64,000 nucleotides of DNA from Andalucia godoyi (GCA_009859145.1 VRVR01000015.1:248001-312000), one strand, 5' to 3'. Positions 38,553-48,959 are shown, numbered from the stretch's first letter. Made by a program: numbers and translations. The notes: generated by a model from the sequence alone, not told the origin.

Positions 38553-40205
38553 ATGCCACACGCTCTGGATTGGGACGATAATTCCCGAATTTCCGATGAT
38601 TGCCGTGCGCAGTGGGTTAAGGTCCATCTGATGAGTGGAGGAGGAGATAACGAACGAACGAGGTCCGCAAGAATGACGTGTTTGTTCAATGCAAAGCATC
38701 AGCGTTCCGATCCTTGCCTGGAAGATTCTCCGCATTTCAAAATTATACGCACAAAGGACCGTGGATCGTTTTCAGTTGCACGAAGCGATCTTGTGAGAAA
38801 TCAGCTTATTGTGCAATGCTCGGCAGCGTCCTGTGTGGTGGATACGCCGTTTTCCATGAAATGCTGCCATGGGTGCTTTCGGACGTTTGCGCATCACGAG
38901 TGGGTCCAACCAGCGTGTGTGGATTGCACATGGTTTCACCTTTGCGAACACTGCAGTCTTGGGAGTGGTAGCTGCTACTCGGGGTCGATGATGATGGCGA
39001 TGGCGAATGATCATTTGAAGATTCATCGCGGATGTGGTGAATGCCTCTTGGATTCCAAGTGGTTCTCAGAAAGTGCACTGGCGAAACAGTGCACTTTGAT
39101 TCGATACGCACTACGAACAATTTACTTTTTGAACACTGAGACGGCTCATCCAGTACGTCTTCATCTCCCGTCCACGGACGACGGAACGGTGTTTGGCAGC
39201 CCGACGCGAAAAGAGTGGGACAGGGTCTGTGATCACCTTGGAAAGGAGCGAATCGACAAGAAGCACCCTGAAACACATGCATTGTACACCAATATTGCGG
39301 ATGAGGTGCTGGCCATCCTCCGACAATCCCAGAAGCACTCACCAACGCCGTCATGGATAGTGATGAGCAGCAGACAGATACACTCCACGGTCGTTCGATC
39401 GTTGTGGAAGTTGCATCTGAATGAGCACGGGTCTGTGGATCGAACCGAGATGGCAGTTATCGGAAGAGGGTTATTTCCTGCTGGAGTGCTCTTCAATCAC
39501 TCATGCAGACCGAATTGCTGGTTCACCATCAACAGTGCAAAAGGAGGAATTTTGGAATACAGAACTCTGACGGATGTTGCAGCAAATGAGGAACTTACGA
39601 TTGCATATGCCTTCATGGGACTGCCAGTTTCCATTCGAAGGCCCTACTTGTTCGAAAAGTACAATTTTGCGTGCTGTTGCGACCGCTGTGTTTTCGCAAC
39701 TACAAATCCGTATTTGTCGATCGCGACAAGTGGGACGGAAGAGGAGACGGAGCGCGTTCGTCGGTTCATTTCCGATCGAACATACTTGATCGATTTGAGG
39801 CGTGCACGAGAACAGGATGAGGTGCTGCGCTTGCACAAGACCCTGTTTGAGATGATGGATCGAGCGCTTGTGGCAGGATGTCGAGGGCTCTCGTGGACCA
39901 CAGATTCAAAATGTCGAATCCGAGAAGAGGACCTTTACTTGTTTCTGAATGAAACGCTGTCTTTTTGCTTTCTGTTGCGGAAGATGGAATGCTCCGAAGA
40001 GGCATCTTCGTTGCTTGTTTTGTACAGTTCCGCGTTATATTCGTATCTTTCGAGCCAGGATTGCAGTGATTGGGTGTGCCGGGACACGTTTCGGATGGTC
40101 GCGCAGAACTGGTTGTCGACGGCGTCCAGCTCAAAACATGTCGGTGCAACTGAGCTGTATCAAGTCATTGGAACTGATGGATGGGGCATAGCGGGGACAT
40201 CATGA
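38553..40205 (+). CDS. SMYD-like SET/MYND-domain protein
   Basis: The protein has 550 residues in one exon. A split SET domain surrounds a MYND-like zinc region: CCHGC (104-108), CVDC (122-125), CEHC (131-134) and HRGCGEC (158-164). The SET core is GRGLFPAGVLFNHSCRPNCWF (304-324) with the NHSC motif at 315-318. It is followed by EELTIAYAF and a post-SET cluster CCCDRC (374-379). SMYD proteins are lysine methyltransferases acting on histones and cytosolic proteins; the substrate is unknown. Residues 1-58 before the SET start are not conserved-looking, so a later ATG (Met27 or Met41) could be the true start. Confidence 0.88.
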   Translation: MPHALDWDDNSRISDDCRAQWVKVHLMSGGGDNERTRSARMTCLFNAKHQRSDPCLEDSPHFKIIRTKDRGSFSVARSDLVRNQLIVQCSAASCVVDTPFSMKCCHGCFRTFAHHEWVQPACVDCTWFHLCEHCSLGSGSCYSGSMMMAMANDHLKIHRGCGECLLDSKWFSESALAKQCTLIRYALRTIYFLNTETAHPVRLHLPSTDDGTVFGSPTRKEWDRVCDHLGKERIDKKHPETHALYTNIADEVLAILRQSQKHSPTPSWIVMSSRQIHSTVVRSLWKLHLNEHGSVDRTEMAVIGRGLFPAGVLFNHSCRPNCWFTINSAKGGILEYRTLTDVAANEELTIAYAFMGLPVSIRRPYLFEKYNFACCCDRCVFATTNPYLSIATSGTEEETERVRRFISDRTYLIDLRRAREQDEVLRLHKTLFEMMDRALVAGCRGLSWTTDSKCRIREEDLYLFLNETLSFCFLLRKMECSEEASSLLVLYSSALYSYLSSQDCSDWVCRDTFRMVAQNWLSTASSSKHVGATELYQVIGTDGWGIAGTS

Positions 40206-40247
40206 TCGTCAAAGTAGAGCACGCAGAATATAATGCCATGCTGTGAA

Positions 40248-41504
40248 TTACGATGCACGCTCATGCATGTGAACTGCCAAGTGTGTATCATGCGCACACC
40301 ACATCGCGTGCGGACCCACAGCAAGAGCACTTACGGGAATATTGCCAATGCCCGGTCGGAAGAAGGGTGGAATGCGCTGCGATGCATGCCCGAGAATGTT
40401 GAGATCCCAGGTCCACACAGCTCCGTCCTGCGATCCCGAGTACACGACTCCCGGTCCCGTTGTCCTTGCTGGCTGGCTGGCAGTAGGCTTGTTTCGGTGC
40501 TGTTGGTCCTCTGCCACACTCGAGTACTTGGACTGCGCGAAGTCGACCTCGTCCATCGCAAGCGGAATTTTCAGATCGCCACTTGCTGAATGGCCCTGAA
40601 GTTCTCTCAATATCGCGCCGTCCGTCCGATCCACAACTCTGATGACGGAGCCCTTGTTGCTGATGCACACTGCTCTTCCAAGCATGACAAAGGACGCGTC
40701 CACGACAGGATGTTTGGTTTCCATAATGACACACTTTCCGAAAGGATCCATTTGTCGGATGTCATGCGCGGCGATCGCACCATCCAAGGAAACACTGGTG
40801 AATCCACAGAGGGTGCTCGCAACGCGCGAGCTCGAGTCCGTTGCACGCTCTGATCTGTGCTGTCCAAACTGAAAATCCGACACAGACGACCCGGCGTTGT
40901 CCTCCAGGGCATCGAAAGAAGCAAAGACCACTGCGTCAGTTCGAGTAATTGTCTGAACACACGGCGACCGAGAGCGCACGTCCCACAGTTTCACGGTCGC
41001 ATCAAATCCACCGGAGACAAGCAAGTCGGGATGGGCATTGGAGAAACGGACACTGAGTATTTTGCGATTATGAGACGACAGCCGTCGAAGCAATGACGGT
41101 CCTGAGGGCCCAACCGTCCAAAGCAGGACGTCGGGATCCCCTCCGCACGACGCAACCATCATTCCCTGGTTTCCGCGTCTGCATGCATGTCCATATACAA
41201 ATAAGCAGGGAAAATAAAACGCAGCAGCAACAACAACAAAATGTCAATATCGAAAAATGAAAGATGATTCCTATGTAGCTTCCACAGTCATAGCAGGTGT
41301 TCGGGGGAAAAAGATGATGGCATACGCTGATTTTGAAACGGAGGAACCCAGTACGCCGTGCGAGTGGCCTCGAAACACACATACTGTTTTATTCAGAGTC
41401 TGGAGCGACAGAGTTCGATCAAGCGATGTCAGCAGCAGGGTATCAGAACTCAGATACGATATGCTTGTTATAGTGTCCGTGTGACACGAGTGTATTTCTT
41501 GCAT
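40248..41504 (-). CDS. WDR83: WDR83/MORG1-like WD40-repeat protein (two exons)
   Basis: Two exons: 41504-41326 and 41178-40248. The 147-base intron has donor GTATGCC and acceptor ATGCAG. The spliced protein has 369 residues, with the junction at SVSKSA/RGNQGMM. The first exon gives the N-terminal blade (DTITSISYLSSDTLLLTSLDRTLSL...CVFRGHSHGV). The second gives VASCGGDPDVLLWTV, LLVSGGFDATVKLWDVRS, the SVSLDGAIAAHDIR blade and VYSGSQDGAVWTWDL. Blade order and the unusual DGAIAAHDIR blade match WDR83/MORG1, a scaffold linked to MAPK signalling and the spliceosome. A GTAAGAATCGTATGCAG sequence just upstream of the ATG could be part of a 5' intron. It converges on the SMYD gene with 42 bases between stops. 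Confidence 0.8.
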
Positions 41505-41651
41505 CCACTCTGCATACGATTCTTACCGGAATGCACGGTATGGATGTTGGATCCGTATGCGGAAAAAAGCGCGTGCGATGCTCGAAGATGACGAACAGGA
41601 TGAAATCCATGCGTATGATTGGTTGTTCATTGTGTGAGCGATAAGGCTCTC

Positions 41652-41769
41652 AGGTACGGCCATACTAGAGTGAAAATACCGCATCCCGTCCGATTTGCGA
41701 AGTCAAGTGCTCTCAGGCTGGAGTAGTACTGAGGTGGGTGACCACTCGGGAATTCCCAGTGCTGTACTT
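41652..41769 (+). rRNA. 5S ribosomal RNA
   Basis: About 118 bases with the conserved 5S order: ACGGCCATAC near the 5' end, then CCCGTCCGAT, AAGTCAAG, a GTAGTACTGAGGTGGGTGACC block and GGTGCTGTA-like 3' sequence (AGTGCTGTACTT). The ends pair to close helix I (AGGTAC with GTACTT, one G-U). A run of five T follows directly (41768-41772), matching an RNA polymerase III terminator. It is a single gene set between protein-coding genes and not inside an rDNA unit in this window. Confidence 0.95.
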
Positions 41770-41772
41770 TTT
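41768..41772 (+). terminator. Pol III T-run terminator of 5S rRNA
   Basis: Five T directly after the GTAC of the closing helix, the usual RNA polymerase III stop signal. A second T5 run follows a few bases later. Confidence 0.7.
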
Positions 41773-42070
41773 GCGACTTTTTGCTTCTTTGCGGGGGGCT
41801 TTTCTTTATACTCTGGCTTTTGGTCTTTGGTGCGTTCTATGCACTCACCATTCAGGATCTGTGATTCATGCATTGCGTGATGAAAACACGTCGGTGATTG
41901 TAAATATGAAACAAGTCACCGAACCTTTTGCAAGTTATATCATCATTATCATTATTTATTCGTCTTTTTTCACGACGAGATGGAGACGGAGGAGGGTGAG
42001 TGCGCATGTGTGTCTGTCTGTAGCCATTCATTGAATCACTCTCTGCGGTTCCTCGTTATGGCTTCTGGAT

Positions 42071-42556
42071 TCAGGCGTGGGACGGAGCGGATGGACTTTG
42101 TGCTGAAGACGATGGCTGGTGTTGGTGATGATTAGAGCCTTGATGACGCGACCCGGCAGACGACGAATGTGATGATGATGGTGACGACGACGATGAATAT
42201 GACGATGAGGAGGAGGAAGAGGAAGGAGGATATGCGGTGGGAATGTCTCGAGCAGCGGCTGCGGTTGCAAAGCCATCGGCCTTTACAATCAAGTGACGTA
42301 CGATATCCTCGTCGATGCGAAGTCGTCGATCCAGTTCTTTCGGCAGCGCAGGCGGTGCATCAAACTCGACTCGCAGATACTTTCCGGCCTGGTACGTCTG
42401 CTGATGAGCCTTGATCGGGTAGGACAGCTTGCGGATCCCAAGATTCTCAAACTTGCGCAAAAGCCCACCAGATGACAAAATCACATCGGAATAGCGACGC
42501 AAAAGTGACGCATAGTCTGTCCGGCGAGCTACCAACACAAGCTCATAAGACACCAT
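42071..42556 (-). CDS. Ribosomal protein bS6, probably mitochondrial
   Basis: The start is the ATG at 42554-42556, giving 161 residues opening MVSYELVLVARR, the standard start of S6. The longer open frame upstream is T-rich leader and may contain a 5' intron (acceptor-like TTAGTACAG). Family features are ILSSGGLLRKFENLGIRKLSYPIKAHQQTYQAGKYLRVEF and a helix DEDIVRHLIVKAD. The core ends near residue 110, followed by a Ser/His/Gln-rich tail of about 50 residues absent from bacterial S6. It belongs to the small subunit of the mitochondrial ribosome, where S6 pairs with S18. There is no clear basic presequence, as is common for S6m. Confidence 0.88.
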   Translation of the reverse strand: MVSYELVLVARRTDYASLLRRYSDVILSSGGLLRKFENLGIRKLSYPIKAHQQTYQAGKYLRVEFDAPPALPKELDRRLRIDEDIVRHLIVKADGFATAAAARDIPTAYPPSSSSSSSSYSSSSSPSSSHSSSAGSRHQGSNHHQHQPSSSAQSPSAPSHA

Positions 42557-42934
42557 TTCCCCGCTTCCCACCTGTACTAATTCAGAGTCTAGCAACAACA
42601 AAAAAGAAAGAACACACAGAATAACAACACATAGAATATAATGACAAAACATGCAAAACGGGAGAGAGCAATGGGAAAAAAGAATAGTAGGAAGGAGAAG
42701 GAAAAAAAGGCGAGTGGTTGCAGCTAGGCTCAATTGATTCTTTATCGTTTTCCCTTTCCTTGTTCCTGTGATGTCAACCCGACCCACCGTGTTTTCGTAC
42801 TGCGAATAGCGTGGAGCTGCATTGCGTCGCTTTTAGAGAGTTTGAAAAATGCACTGTACTTTTTGGTTTTTATTTTTTGGTTTTTGTGGAGGGGAGGGGG
42901 AACGAGGGATTAGGGTGTTTATAGGAATGTTGAA
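42557..42934. promoter_or_regulatory. Divergent promoter region (S6 / multi-pass membrane protein)
   Basis: This 378-base gap between outward-facing starts is A/G-rich, then T/G-rich (TTTTTGGTTTTTATTTTTTGG near 42858). It holds both leaders. No further gene is visible. Confidence 0.4.
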
Positions 42935-45514
42935 ATGTACGGGATGATGACGATGCTTGTTTCATTTGCTGCGATATCAGCAATGACTCCTGCTTTCGTA
43001 TCATCATCATCGGTTCCGGCAACCCTCATTTGCATTTTGCTTGCGTATTCCACGTATGTTCAGTCCCTGCGGTCTTCCCGGCTCCACGCTTGCATGGATA
43101 CTGGTGATGGCAGGAGTGGTATCAGTAGTAGCGGTGGTGGTAATAAGATGGGCGTCAGGAATGCGGCGTATGCGAATGGTCGCAATCGATATGTATTTCA
43201 TAGCGGCTGCAGCGACAACAACGACGACGGGGACGATGGAGAGATTGTTTTCGCAAATGATGGTAGATCGTCTGTGCATGCTGGATTGGCACCGGTTTCG
43301 TCCTCCGTGCCTCCTCCTGAAGCACCAGAGGCTCTGGATTCCTCCTTGGTTGCTGACGCAGAGAAGATCACAGAAATCGTGGAGGAGAAGACGCGCATTC
43401 TGATGTTTCGACTCGTCCTAATTGTCACGTTTTGTGTTGTTGGGCTTCCGCTACGTGACTTTGTCCACTCTTTTCTGCTGCTCCTTTGCGTGTTTTTGCC
43501 GTGCGAGGTTGCCCAGTCGCCGTACGGTTTTCAGCGAGAAGGGGCTGCCACAGGGGTTGCATCGTCGGTGTTGTCCAGTACGCTGATTATGAATGTCGCG
43601 CCAATCGTCGCGTATCCGATCACTCTGCGGTTTCTTGTTTCGTCTCCCCACTCTCCGCTGCGGCTCGCAGGCATCTCGTTGACTTATGCGCAAGTCGCGA
43701 CGTTCCTGTCAGTTCTGTACCTCATTGCTTCGGGTCCGTCCGTCTCCGATGGGAAACGGCTCGTGTTGCAGCGAATGGGCGTCTGGAGATCAATGATCAA
43801 ATCTGGCATGGAAAGAATCATCGAGCAACCGACACCGCGATCATCATCAAAATCGGCTTCACGAGTCGGGAGTACGCCGTCTGCGATTCCACCACATGCG
43901 ACTCTGTCGGCATTTTCATCACCGATTCTCTCTGGACCGTTTGGCGGAGGCTTCGGCACAGCCACAGCAACAGCCACAGGAACAGGCTCGGCTTCGGCGT
44001 CCCCGATCTCGGGAAGGGTGATCTCAGAATCCGCGAGTGGTGCGAGTCCGTCGTGGGATACTTTCGTGTCCCCGTCGTTTTCTTCGTCTCCCGGATTGCA
44101 GATTACAGTGCCCATGTCTGGAGCCAGGCGAAGGGTATCTGATTCACATGCTGTCAGCCCTTCGATTGCTGGGATGTTATCCGCCACGGCCCCTCCTTCT
44201 CCTTCCGGTTCTGCCGCGATAAGTGTGAGCTCCAGTGTATCACCGTCTACATTTGCAAAAACACCGTCTCCGCTGATCCAATCTTACTGGTTCTTGCTTG
44301 AACGTGTAGCATCGCTTCATCCCGAGTCGAGGTTCATCCAAACGCTGCTTTTCCTCTTTACTCCGATTTTGTTCTCTCTATTTTCGGCTTCAGCGTCCTT
44401 TTCCTCGGTCTTGCTGATTGCGTGTATTCTTATCGGCGTGTGCTTCGCGGTCGAATCACTTCTGCGTTTTCACGCGCGTTTCCTTGCGTCTACTCCAATG
44501 TTGTTCGTTGCGATTGTCGTGTTTGGAGCCCTCTCTGTGGAATTTGGGGTAATTCCATTCTTCTATGGCGCGTTTGCAGTTTCGACGCATCTTGCTGTGC
44601 GCAAGTCGTTTCGATTCTTTCTTCTCGTTATTGCCACATTTTCATCCTGTCGATTGTTTCCCCAGCCATCTATTATTGCATTTTCTGTTGCTTCCGCAGT
44701 GTTTTTCGCGGATGCTCTCGATCTTGTTTCAGTGTTTTCTTCGGTCTCGTCTCCCCTCTACCCTTTCTCTCTTGCGAAGACGGGTGGGCAAGGTGGTGGT
44801 GTGCAGTCCGGTCTGGAGAAGTACCGATCCATGATGCGTCAGAGAATGGCTGTCCCGATGATCGTTTCTGTGTTGCTGCTGTCCCGACTAAGCCTTGTTG
44901 TATGGATTGTAGTGCTGTGCGCTGCAATGTGTTTCATGAACGTGTACGCGCGCCCTGTTTCAATTGCGGGGGCTTTCTTTTGTCTGTATATTTCAATGTC
45001 GGAATCGGATCGAATCGTTGATCTTCTTGCAGCAGCGGCGTTTCTATATTTTACAAAACCACCCAAACAGTGGTTTCCAAAGCTAGATTTGAATTTATGG
45101 GCGTTCCCTGTTCGATTATCGCGCAGGTGGACTCCGTGTATCCTAATGTATTCTATACTGTTGTTTCTCAACTTCATTCCGGAATCAAGAAAGCCGTCGT
45201 TCAACTCAATGGACGCCCATTTGATGAAGAATCGCCCTTTTCGTTCTTCGTTGTCCCTCTTGAGCTCCTTATCGCTCGCTTCGCGTCTGCCCCCGTCAAC
45301 CTGGACTGCAGTTTCCTTTGCGATTTTTGCCTTCTTTTTGGCTCTGTTTCTTCTTTTTGTTGCTCGAATTTATGGACACTTTCTGCGGAATCAACACTTC
45401 CATCTGTTGAAATGGTATCGGATCTCTGCATCGCTCCTGCTTTCCTTGGTTGGGCTGTTGGCCGGAATTCCGTTCCTCGGCTTCTGGATGGCGTTTCTTG
45501 TATGGCTTCTCTAA
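42935..45514 (+). CDS. Unidentified multi-pass membrane protein
   Basis: The protein has 859 residues in one exon from ATG 42935. Two hydrophobic segments occupy residues about 3-45, followed by a Gly/Asn/Asp-rich loop. More hydrophobic segments lie at about 150-255, then a Ser/Pro/Thr-rich loop of about 150 residues. A dense hydrophobic C-terminal half follows, ending in FLGFWMAFLVWLL. I estimate at least a dozen membrane segments. I recognise no family signature. A transporter or scaffold-like membrane protein is possible, but no function can be claimed. Confidence 0.8.
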   Translation: MYGMMTMLVSFAAISAMTPAFVSSSSVPATLICILLAYSTYVQSLRSSRLHACMDTGDGRSGISSSGGGNKMGVRNAAYANGRNRYVFHSGCSDNNDDGDDGEIVFANDGRSSVHAGLAPVSSSVPPPEAPEALDSSLVADAEKITEIVEEKTRILMFRLVLIVTFCVVGLPLRDFVHSFLLLLCVFLPCEVAQSPYGFQREGAATGVASSVLSSTLIMNVAPIVAYPITLRFLVSSPHSPLRLAGISLTYAQVATFLSVLYLIASGPSVSDGKRLVLQRMGVWRSMIKSGMERIIEQPTPRSSSKSASRVGSTPSAIPPHATLSAFSSPILSGPFGGGFGTATATATGTGSASASPISGRVISESASGASPSWDTFVSPSFSSSPGLQITVPMSGARRRVSDSHAVSPSIAGMLSATAPPSPSGSAAISVSSSVSPSTFAKTPSPLIQSYWFLLERVASLHPESRFIQTLLFLFTPILFSLFSASASFSSVLLIACILIGVCFAVESLLRFHARFLASTPMLFVAIVVFGALSVEFGVIPFFYGAFAVSTHLAVRKSFRFFLLVIATFSSCRLFPQPSIIAFSVASAVFFADALDLVSVFSSVSSPLYPFSLAKTGGQGGGVQSGLEKYRSMMRQRMAVPMIVSVLLLSRLSLVVWIVVLCAAMCFMNVYARPVSIAGAFFCLYISMSESDRIVDLLAAAAFLYFTKPPKQWFPKLDLNLWAFPVRLSRRWTPCILMYSILLFLNFIPESRKPSFNSMDAHLMKNRPFRSSLSLLSSLSLASRLPPSTWTAVSFAIFAFFLALFLLFVARIYGHFLRNQHFHLLKWYRISASLLLSLVGLLAGIPFLGFWMAFLVWLL

Positions 45515-45574
45515 CCGCAGACAGAAAAACCTTGTAAATCCTGCACACACCAGCTCGTAGAATCCCTTTTTCAT

Positions 45575-45617
<43 letters not shown>

Positions 45618-46242
45618 TCCTCCTCTCCTCCTCATCTGAATCTCGCTCGAGTGTATGCACGATGCAGAGACACGACTTTGCCCGACAGCAGGAACTGTGA
45701 AAAAAAAAAAGCAAGCCCATTGTCGTTTCATGGTACACTCGCCAAAACATGAATCATTACTGATCATCGGTTAAGCTGTCACCGAAGACAGATCCAATTT
45801 GGGGAGAACACCAACTCTTCAATGCAGATTGCTCTGCATCAAAGGATCATCACTCCTTCTTGCTGCTCTCCGCCTCTGATGAGAGGGAATCAACGGGTTT
45901 CTTGGTTCTCGGCATCTTCAGGCATGGCCGGTGTGAGCTTGCTGGGAAGCTCCCTCTTTGGAGCCATGTGATGCTTCGGCTCTAATGAAAGGTGCTCCTT
46001 GAGGAATCGATTATTAAAACCAGAATAACAGAAAGAAGAAAAAGAAAAAAGAAATACTAGACTTGACTACGGTAGGAAAATCGTGTTGTTTGACGTTCAG
46101 CGTTGCTACGCAAAGCTGTCAGCCGTTTCAGCAGTCCATTTGTTTGCCTGTTTGTGTTTGTTTGTTGGTGTTTCGTTTTTTCAAAAAAGAGAAGCAGAAA
46201 AGGACTGCTTTTGGTTTAGTGAATTAAGTTTTTGATTTTTGG
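45515..46242. other. Intergenic region with CAC/CAT repeat
   Basis: It contains a (CAC)n(CAT)n run at 45572-45616 and A/T-rich sequence near the Kelch start. A minus-strand mini-frame (45890-45967, 25 residues, MAPKRELPSK...) with an open, pyrimidine-rich 5' extension is protein-like but too short to call. No RNA gene is recognised. Confidence 0.4.
45572..45616. repeat. (CAC)n(CAT)n trinucleotide repeat
   Basis: Short CAC then CAT runs in the 3' flank of the multi-pass membrane protein gene. Frames across it read poly-His, poly-Met or poly-Asp and are not genes. Confidence 0.9.
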
Positions 46243-48633
46243 ATGGAGAATCTGGCGATTCCCGTTTCACACACAGACATTCTTGCAACAGGAACGTCGC
46301 CTTCTCACCGGTCGTTTCCATGCTGCACAACGGTGTTTTCTGCGAGCGCGATTGCTTCTAATTCGTATAACAACAACCTTGTATATGTGTTTGGAGGGAC
46401 GACGACTTCTCCGGATGGATATGCTCTGTATGTGCTGGATGTGGGCCAGTCTCCATCATGGTCTCGAGTCGATGCAAAGGGCCAACCGCCACCAAAGAAG
46501 AGAGGTGTTTCGATGGTGTTTTGTCCTGTTTTTTCTTCCTCCTTGCAAACTACGTCAGCAGGTGGTGGCGGTGCGAATTCGTCGTTTGTATCGAGCGGGA
46601 AGGGATTTCTAGTTCTTTTTGGAGGAGAGTCTGCGGCTGGGCAATCGGCGGATGTGCATATATTCGATTGTGGGCTGAAGCGATGGTCCCGGCTGCCGGC
46701 CTCCAACGACGAGAGTCCTTCGTCAAGGTCGTTTCACGCTGCTTCGTTGGTTTCGGAAGGCGAGAGACTATGCATGTTTGTCCACGGTGGAATTGGCGCT
46801 CAGAAGAAGGTTTTAGGAGATACTTGGTTGCTGTACCTGGACACCTTTCAGTGGTTCAAAGTGGAACAGCAGCAACAGCAGCAGCAGCAGCAGCAGCAAC
46901 AGCATGCATTCCGGGGGGAACCGAAGCTTCCTGCAGTACGTTGGGGGCATTCTGCATCCTTGCTGTCGCCTTCCGCTGTGGTCATTTTTGGCGGGCAGGT
47001 CTCGACAATGGATGATTTGACGGCGTCGCTGGATGCTCCACAAGATGAGCTGTGTGACGATGTATGGGTGTATGAAAATCGTGTTTGGACACCTATCGAG
47101 CATTGGAAAATCCCATCCGCAAGCTCTTCGTCTGGATCAAGAGGAAAATTCAACCCAAGAGAGAATGAAAGCGATATGTTTCCTGTGGCTCGCCGTGGGC
47201 ATTCTCTTACGCGGATTTCGGCGGGCGTTTTTGCACTCGCCGGTGGATTCGATGGGGCGCGGGCGTTAAACGACCTGTGGTTCTTGTCCATCGACAGGCC
47301 TGCAACGTCGTCGACGGCCGATCGAGGAGCTTCTGGTGGTTCCATTTCAAAAGACGCTAAATGGGTCGGGGTTTGGCACGCGACACGACCATTGCGAAAG
47401 GTATTCTCGGCGAGAGAGAATCACGTCTGTGGCTGCATTGCCACTTCGAAAGACGGAGCAACTTCAACGCATCTGTACTTGACTCTTGGTCAAAATAGAG
47501 AAAAGTTTGAGGACTCTACGTGGCGAGTAGACGTTTCCGAACAAGCCAAAAAGCTGGCATCTTCATCCGTTTTTCAAGCTTCTTATGAGATTCCGGCTTT
47601 CAATAGAGCGGGCACTGAGAGGGTGCCTGCTCGCAACGAGCGGACACGTCCCGATGTGAATAGTCCACAGTCTTCTCGAAGGCAGCCTGCCGACTCTCCT
47701 TCTCCTCCTTCACCATCTCCTTCTCCTCCTTCACCATCACCATCTCCATCCGCCACTGTTTCCGTTTCGGCTGCTGCGTCTCCAGCATCAAGTAGACCAA
47801 ACAATGGCGCATCAATGTCCAACGAACGTCCGGCTGCTCAAAGTCCCGCGGCCTTGCGTGGCAAAGGAAATCCGCAGATGACCATGCTTGTGAAAATGAT
47901 CGATTCATTGGACGCGTCGTTCCGATCACTGCGATCGTCCATTGTTCGTGAAGTACAGGCTCTTGACAGACGCCTGAGTGTTCTGGAGCGGATTGTCAGA
48001 CCGTATAGCCCAAGTCATGAGTCTGCGATTTCTAGCGCGCCGGCGTCTCCTGCCTCTTACCATTCGGATCGCTCGGCTCCCGGTACTCCCGAGTCTGCAT
48101 CGGCGCATGCGGTCGCTGTGCGAGAAATGAATACTTTGGAAAGTGAGTTTGAACATGTTTCTTCTGTGGTGCGGCAAGTTGCGTTGAGTGTCGCATCCTT
48201 GCCGCATTCGAATGCACCATTGCTGTGGATTCTTGTTCGAACTGTGGACAGTTTCGGTGCAGTCGGCGCGTCATCGTCAACCATTTGTGATGCGATCGGC
48301 GATTTCCACCGTTACATTCACGCAACGCTCTCTTCTCTTCCTGCCCAGTCCACAAGCTCCTTACCTCTTCTTGTGTCTGTGATGAACGATCTTCCTGCGA
48401 CGACGGATCGTATCCGAGAGCTTCTATCTCGGTGGTCTTCCAAGAGCGGCGACCGCTTGTTTGTTCGTCGTCGGTTCTTGTCTTCTGGAGAGGATGATGA
48501 CGGTTTGTCTACAACGAGTGACGATAGCTACTTGTCGAACACTCCCTCTGCAATGTCCAATTCCAGTTCGTTTTCTGGCGCTGTTCGGTACGTGTTGTCT
48601 TCTCGGTTCTTGCAGCTTCTTCGGAAAGACTAG
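46243..48633 (+). CDS. Kelch-repeat protein with polyQ and C-terminal disordered/coiled region
   Basis: The protein has 796 residues. Kelch blades occupy residues about 20-420: NLVYVFGGTTTS, FLVLFGGES, CMFVHGGIGAQ, RWGHSASLLSPSAVVIFGGQ and FALAGGFDGARALNDLWFL, each followed by a Trp-containing strand. A run of about 12 Gln (CAG/CAA, 46867-46902) interrupts a blade. A Ser/Pro-rich linker (about 470-540) leads to a helical region (KMIDSLDASFRSLRSSIVREVQALDRRLSVLERIV) that looks coiled-coil. Kelch propellers bind partners in polarity and ubiquitin pathways; the partner is unknown. Confidence 0.88.
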   Translation: MENLAIPVSHTDILATGTSPSHRSFPCCTTVFSASAIASNSYNNNLVYVFGGTTTSPDGYALYVLDVGQSPSWSRVDAKGQPPPKKRGVSMVFCPVFSSSLQTTSAGGGGANSSFVSSGKGFLVLFGGESAAGQSADVHIFDCGLKRWSRLPASNDESPSSRSFHAASLVSEGERLCMFVHGGIGAQKKVLGDTWLLYLDTFQWFKVEQQQQQQQQQQQQHAFRGEPKLPAVRWGHSASLLSPSAVVIFGGQVSTMDDLTASLDAPQDELCDDVWVYENRVWTPIEHWKIPSASSSSGSRGKFNPRENESDMFPVARRGHSLTRISAGVFALAGGFDGARALNDLWFLSIDRPATSSTADRGASGGSISKDAKWVGVWHATRPLRKVFSARENHVCGCIATSKDGATSTHLYLTLGQNREKFEDSTWRVDVSEQAKKLASSSVFQASYEIPAFNRAGTERVPARNERTRPDVNSPQSSRRQPADSPSPPSPSPSPPSPSPSPSATVSVSAAASPASSRPNNGASMSNERPAAQSPAALRGKGNPQMTMLVKMIDSLDASFRSLRSSIVREVQALDRRLSVLERIVRPYSPSHESAISSAPASPASYHSDRSAPGTPESASAHAVAVREMNTLESEFEHVSSVVRQVALSVASLPHSNAPLLWILVRTVDSFGAVGASSSTICDAIGDFHRYIHATLSSLPAQSTSSLPLLVSVMNDLPATTDRIRELLSRWSSKSGDRLFVRRRFLSSGEDDDGLSTTSDDSYLSNTPSAMSNSSSFSGAVRYVLSSRFLQLLRKD

Positions 48634-48959
48634 CAAGCGGGCAAGCAAAAACCAGAGGCGGGAGGGGTGGGAGCCCAAACAATTATGAGCAGCGTCTTCC
48701 TGTTATGTACAGTATTTTATTTTTCGCACAGCCTTTTTTAATTCTCGTTTGTGCTGTATGCGCAGTACTTGTTGCTCATTTCTTCGTGGCGGAGGGGTTT
48801 TTAAAAACAAAATAATAATTTCTTCTTACTGCATGCTTGCGAACACAACCTTAAATATTTATTTAAATTAAAAAAAAAATAGTAAAAACTGACGGAACGT
48901 GCTTTCAACTTGCGTGGCTTCGGCATCCGTTCAGTGATCCTCGAAACAAGCAGAGCTGC
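48634..48959. other. Convergent 3' intergenic region
   Basis: AT-rich sequence between the Kelch and dehydrogenase stops, with A-runs and AAATATTTATTTAAATT near 48850. Only 3' UTRs are expected. I see nothing else. Confidence 0.4.

Noticed and set aside
45890-45967. 25-residue minus-strand frame (MAPKRELPSK...)
   Set aside because: It is protein-like, with an open upstream extension, but too short and without a clear exon partner or family.
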